A stretch of DNA of 8,824 nucleotides, taken from assembly GCA_007123515.1 (NCBI GenBank), contig SKKY01000061.1:1-8824 (forward strand), in the 5' to 3' direction. This DNA comes from Clostridia bacterium (GTDB lineage Bacteria; Bacillota; Peptococcia; Peptococcales; SKKY01). Below are positions 7,153-8,824 of this stretch, in pieces. The notes beneath the pieces are model-generated. The model was not told where the DNA came from. It made no database searches and saw only the letters and a program-made list of their open reading frames with translations. The stretch's first letter is position 1; every line of letters starts with the position of its first letter. A program made the position numbers and the translations under genes.

Positions 7153-7974
7153 CTATACATCAAAGAATCCGTATTCCATCATCAGTTCTTCTAAACGATC
7201 CTGGTGCATCGGTTTTGGAATGACAAACATATCATTCGTATCCATCGCTTTGGCAAGTGCCCGGTATTCATCCGCTTGCCCTGCTGTAGGATCAAAGTCG
7301 ATAACCGTCTTCTTATTGATTTCCGCTCTTTGAACCAGATTATCTCTCGGAACAAAATGGATCAGCTGTGAACCAAGTTCTGTCGCAAAGTGTTCCAATA
7401 ATTCCAGCTCATTGTCAACTTTACGACTGTTACAGATAATGCCGGCTAACCGAACTTTTCCGTTGTTCGCATATTTCTGAATCCCTTTAGCGATATTATT
7501 TGCCGCATACAGTGCCATTAATTCACCAGATGCTACTATATAGATTTCTTCGGCTTTCCCTTCACGAATCGGCATCGCAAAACCACCACAGACAACGTCA
7601 CCTAATACATCGTAAAATACATAATCTAAAGAGTCTTCGTAAGCACCAAGGCTTTCTAGCATATTAATAGAAGTAATGATTCCCCTGCCGGCACATCCTA
7701 CACCAGGTTCAGGGCCACCTGATTCCACACATTTAACACCTTTATAACCCGGGACTAAGATTTCATCGAGCTCAACGTCATCGCCCTCATCTCTTAAGGT
7801 ATCCATTACTGTTTTCTGACACATGCCATGAAGCAATAACCTTGTTGAATCAGCCTTTGGGTCACAACCTACAACCATAATATTCTTTCCGGCTTCTGCT
7901 AATGCTGCCACAGTGTTTTGTGTTGTTGTTGACTTTCCAATACCACCTTTTCCGTAAATAGCTACCTCTCTCAT
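7153..7974 (-). CDS. nifH: Nitrogenase iron protein NifH (dinitrogenase reductase)
   Basis: NifH is the homodimeric Fe protein that delivers electrons to NifDK with ATP hydrolysis and is also needed for FeMo-co maturation on NifEN. The 273-residue product has the Walker A loop GKGGIGKST (8-16), the switch I/phosphate region GCDPKADSTR (36-45), the [4Fe-4S] ligands Cys94 (GVGCAGRG) and Cys129 (GDVVCGGF), and switch II DVLGDVVCGGFAMPIR (122-137). Arg97 is in the position that DraT ADP-ribosylates in other species; no draT/draG is visible here. The frame is open upstream to a GTG at 8028, but the ATG at 7974 is chosen because MREVAIYGKGGIGKS is the normal NifH N-terminus and AGAGGAG lies about 9 nt upstream. 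It is the first gene of the operon, behind a structured leader. Confidence 0.98.
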   Translation of the reverse strand: MREVAIYGKGGIGKSTTTQNTVAALAEAGKNIMVVGCDPKADSTRLLLHGMCQKTVMDTLRDEGDDVELDEILVPGYKGVKCVESGGPEPGVGCAGRGIITSINMLESLGAYEDSLDYVFYDVLGDVVCGGFAMPIREGKAEEIYIVASGELMALYAANNIAKGIQKYANNGKVRLAGIICNSRKVDNELELLEHFATELGSQLIHFVPRDNLVQRAEINKKTVIDFDPTAGQADEYRALAKAMDTNDMFVIPKPMHQDRLEELMMEYGFFDV

Positions 7975-8016
7975 CTCAATCCACTCCTCTATTATAATTT
8001 TTAGCCAGATCTGAAA

Positions 8017-8040
8017 TAAAAAAGGCACTCCTTCTTTTTT
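8017..8040 (-). terminator. Weak terminator-like hairpin in the nifH leader
   Basis: On the minus strand an A6 tract is followed by GAAGG, AGTG and CCTTTTTT. The core stem is AAGG/CCTT with a 4-nt loop and a T-run after it, and the A-tract can extend the pairing across a mismatch. It is short and weak for an intrinsic terminator. It sits after the structured leader and about 40 nt before the nifH start, where an attenuator would be placed. It could also be chance in AT-rich DNA. Confidence 0.25.
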
Positions 8041-8115
8041 GTGATCGGTATCCTCTCGGTCCGTTTTTCACTAATAAAAGAAAAAGCGCCATCGCCTTAA
8101 CAATCTTCAATTGTT
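8041..8115 (-). promoter_or_regulatory. Structured 5' leader of the nif operon (hairpin series, possible cis-regulatory RNA)
   Basis: Read on the minus strand, three hairpins follow one another. First, AACAAT/ATTGTT (8115-8110 with 8104-8099), a 6-bp stem with a 5-nt loop. Second, AAGGC/GCTTT (8098-8094 with 8087-8083), which includes one G-T pair. Third, GTGA/TCAC enclosing CGG/CCG enclosing CC-GAGA-GG (8071-8041), a stacked hairpin ending in a GNRA tetraloop. An A-tract, then AAGG-AGTG-CCTT followed by more T residues (8032-8017), looks like a weak terminator. The AAGGC arm of hairpin 2 could instead pair with the GCCTT of that terminator. I recognise no known riboswitch class in it. The pairing is visible in the sequence; the regulatory role is inference. 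Confidence 0.4.
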
Positions 8116-8143
8116 TTTCGATTTTCATTTCCGACTTGAGATC

Positions 8144-8172
8144 AGTCTACTTCGGGATAGCATCAGGGTCAA
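8144..8172 (-). promoter_or_regulatory. Candidate nifH operon promoter (sigma-70 type)
   Basis: On the minus strand, TTGACC (8172-8167) is followed after 17 nt by TAGACT (8149-8144), a good -35 and a moderate -10 box. Transcription would begin near 8137, leaving a leader of about 160 nt before nifH. I searched for a sigma-54 element (TGGCAC-N5-TTGCA) on this strand upstream of nifH and saw none, so NifA/sigma-54 control is not supported by sequence. The call rests on consensus matching only. Confidence 0.4.
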
Positions 8173-8199
8173 CTACATTGGCATGGATATACTTTACTC

Positions 8200-8227
8200 T
8201 TGTTTGTAATTATGTATATTTTATAAT
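8200..8227 (+). promoter_or_regulatory. Candidate modA promoter
   Basis: TTGTTT (8200-8205), a 16-nt spacer and a perfect TATAAT (8222-8227) form a possible promoter whose -10 lies inside the 9-bp inverted repeat. It would give a leader of about 165 nt that includes the hairpin at 8314-8371. A second choice is TATGAT (8289-8294), which has no well-spaced -35 box; TTGATA at 8261 is 22 nt away. The whole region is AT-rich and chance matches are common. Confidence 0.25.
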
Positions 8228-8244
8228 TATTATAAATACATAAT
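8209..8244. repeat. 9-bp inverted repeat between nifH and modA, candidate operator
   Basis: ATTATGTAT (8209-8217) and its exact reverse complement ATACATAAT (8236-8244) flank an 18-bp AT-only spacer that itself contains TTATAA twice (8221-8226, 8230-8235). The centre lies about 90 bp upstream of the predicted nifH transcription start. It also covers the best -10-like hexamer on the modA side (TATAAT, 8222-8227). A dimeric regulator could act on either or both genes from here. ModE-type sites are also AT-rich inverted repeats, but the half-sites are not a clear match to the E. coli ModE box, so I do not name the regulator. Confidence 0.4.
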
Positions 8245-8313
8245 ACTTTCCCTATTTTTCTTGATATTTATAGCATTTTCAACTCCTATATGATAATCTT
8301 TTCTCAAATGAAT

Positions 8314-8371
8314 AAAAAAAGGACAGTGTCGTTCTTTAGCTTACGGGCTTTTGTGACATTGTCTTTTTTTT
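8314..8371 (+). terminator. Terminator-like hairpin upstream of modA, possible attenuator
   Basis: An A7 run plus GGACAGTGTC (8314-8330) pairs with GACATTGTC plus a T8 run (8355-8371). This gives a 17-bp stem with only two G-T wobble pairs, around a 24-nt loop. Inside the loop, AGC/GCT (8338-8340 with 8347-8349) can form a small inner stem. A stem followed directly by T8 is the form of an intrinsic terminator, and the A-run makes it work on both strands. No gene on either side ends here: nifH and modA point away from each other. It therefore lies in the modA leader, 30 nt before the start codon, which suggests premature termination control. Confidence 0.5.
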
Positions 8372-8401
8372 ATCCGATAAATAAACTGGCGGTGATCTCA
8401 T

Positions 8402-8824
8402 ATGAAATCAACATCTGCTTATTTAACAAAAACAATGAACCTTTCTATACTTATTCTCATTATATTTTTACTCATCACTACGGCTTGTGGCAGAACATCG
8501 GAAGAAGTTGAGCCGATTACCATTGCGGCTGCAGCCAGTCTTGAGTTGCCTCTTCTTGAAATTATAGAAATTTTTAAAGAAAAACATCCCGATATCCCCG
8601 TCAACACCTCATTTTCAGGATCAAGAATCATTGAAGATCAGATTATTCGAGGAGCTCCGATTGATCTCTTTATATCGGCCTCTTCCGAATCGCCTCCTGT
8701 TTTAATAGAAGAAGATATTACTGATCCAAAAGTAGTAAAGACTCTTTTTCATAACTCGCTGGTACTGGCAGTACCAGAGGAATCAAACCTAAGTCTCTCA
8801 TCTCTTTCTGAATTAAAAAATACA
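8402..8824 (+). CDS. modA: Molybdate ABC transporter substrate-binding lipoprotein ModA (partial, C-terminus outside window)
   Basis: ModA binds molybdate (or tungstate) outside the cell and hands it to the ModBC ABC transporter; here it would supply Mo for FeMo-co. The 141 codons in the window run open to the edge. Residues 1-29 are a lipoprotein signal: a basic N-terminus, a hydrophobic stretch NLSILILIIFLLITTA, and Cys29 as the lipidated residue. The lipobox (TTAC) is weak at the -3 position, but Cys-Gly follows a clear hydrophobic core. The mature part starts with ITIAAAASLELPLLEIIEIF (43-62), then SFSGSRIIEDQIIRGAPIDLFISAS, which matches the ModA family: the AASL motif and the SGS anion-binding segment, then the GAPxDLFxSA block. 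The ATG at 8402 follows GGTGATC. It is divergent from nifH, 427 nt away. WtpA/TupA-type tungstate binders are the alternative, less likely. Confidence 0.9.
   Translation, partial: MKSTSAYLTKTMNLSILILIIFLLITTACGRTSEEVEPITIAAAASLELPLLEIIEIFKEKHPDIPVNTSFSGSRIIEDQIIRGAPIDLFISASSESPPVLIEEDITDPKVVKTLFHNSLVLAVPEESNLSLSSLSELKNT

Larger units (their letters stand above)
7975..8401. other. Divergent nifH-modA intergenic region
   Basis: This 427-bp gap is the only long stretch without a gene. From left to right it holds the nifH ribosome binding site, a weak terminator-like hairpin, the structured leader, a candidate nifH promoter, the inverted repeat, possible modA promoters, the strong hairpin at 8314-8371 and the modA ribosome binding site (GGTGATC). 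I found no convincing small ORF with its own ribosome binding site and no tRNA in it. About 8180-8310 is strikingly AT-rich. Confidence 0.7.

Noticed and set aside
7975..8028. N-terminal extension of NifH by 18 residues from a GTG at 8028
   Set aside because: The GTG is fused to the GGAG of an SD-like sequence with no spacing, the extra residues have no family match, and the ATG at 7974 gives the standard NifH N-terminus with a good ribosome binding site.
8161..8400. Possible sigma-54 (-24/-12) promoters for nifH or modA
   Set aside because: TGGC occurrences are not followed by a GC-containing -12 box at the required spacing on either strand.
8290..8511. Plus-strand open frame of 73 codons upstream of and overlapping modA
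   Set aside because: It runs through the terminator-like hairpin and into modA in another frame, with no convincing ribosome binding site; modA from 8402 explains the region better.
8419..8631. Minus-strand open frame of 70 codons opposite modA
   Set aside because: It is antisense to a clear ModA lipoprotein and has no recognisable features.

Overview
The window is one end of a molybdenum-nitrogenase (nif) cluster from what looks like an anaerobic, low-GC Firmicute of the clostridial/acetogen type. The evidence for that is AT-rich intergenic DNA, strong AGGAGG-like ribosome binding sites, the clostridial form of NifD (with an insertion) and of NifK (no N-terminal extension), and two nifI genes between nifH and nifD. 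That last arrangement is known from methanogens and strict anaerobes. I cannot fix the genus from sequence alone.

Layout: eight genes lie head to tail on the minus strand, read from right to left: nifH (7974-7153), nifI1 (7100-6777), nifI2 (6752-6366), nifD (6342-4732), nifK (4730-3363), nifE (3329-2004), nifN (1991-609) and nifB (625 to beyond base 1, cut by the window). All gaps are 52 nt or less. D/K are separated by 1 nt, the nifE stop lies inside the nifN ribosome binding site, and nifN overlaps nifB by 17 nt, so this is almost certainly one operon. Divergent to it on the plus strand, modA (8402 to beyond the window end) encodes a molybdate-binding lipoprotein.

How they work together: NifB makes the Fe-S core precursor of the cofactor, NifEN matures it to FeMo-co, NifDK is the catalytic MoFe protein and NifH is its ATP-driven electron donor (also used in cofactor maturation). 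NifI1/NifI2 form the PII-like switch that blocks NifDK when ammonium is plentiful. ModA captures the molybdate that the cofactor needs. No nifV, nifX, nifU, nifS or draT/draG is seen in the window.

The non-coding region 7975-8401 between nifH and modA is the least explained part. It holds a candidate nifH promoter, a structured nifH leader with several hairpins, a 9-bp inverted repeat suited to an operator between the two genes, and a long terminator-like hairpin just upstream of modA that may be an attenuator. The coding part is a canonical nif operon; I found no clearly new protein system.
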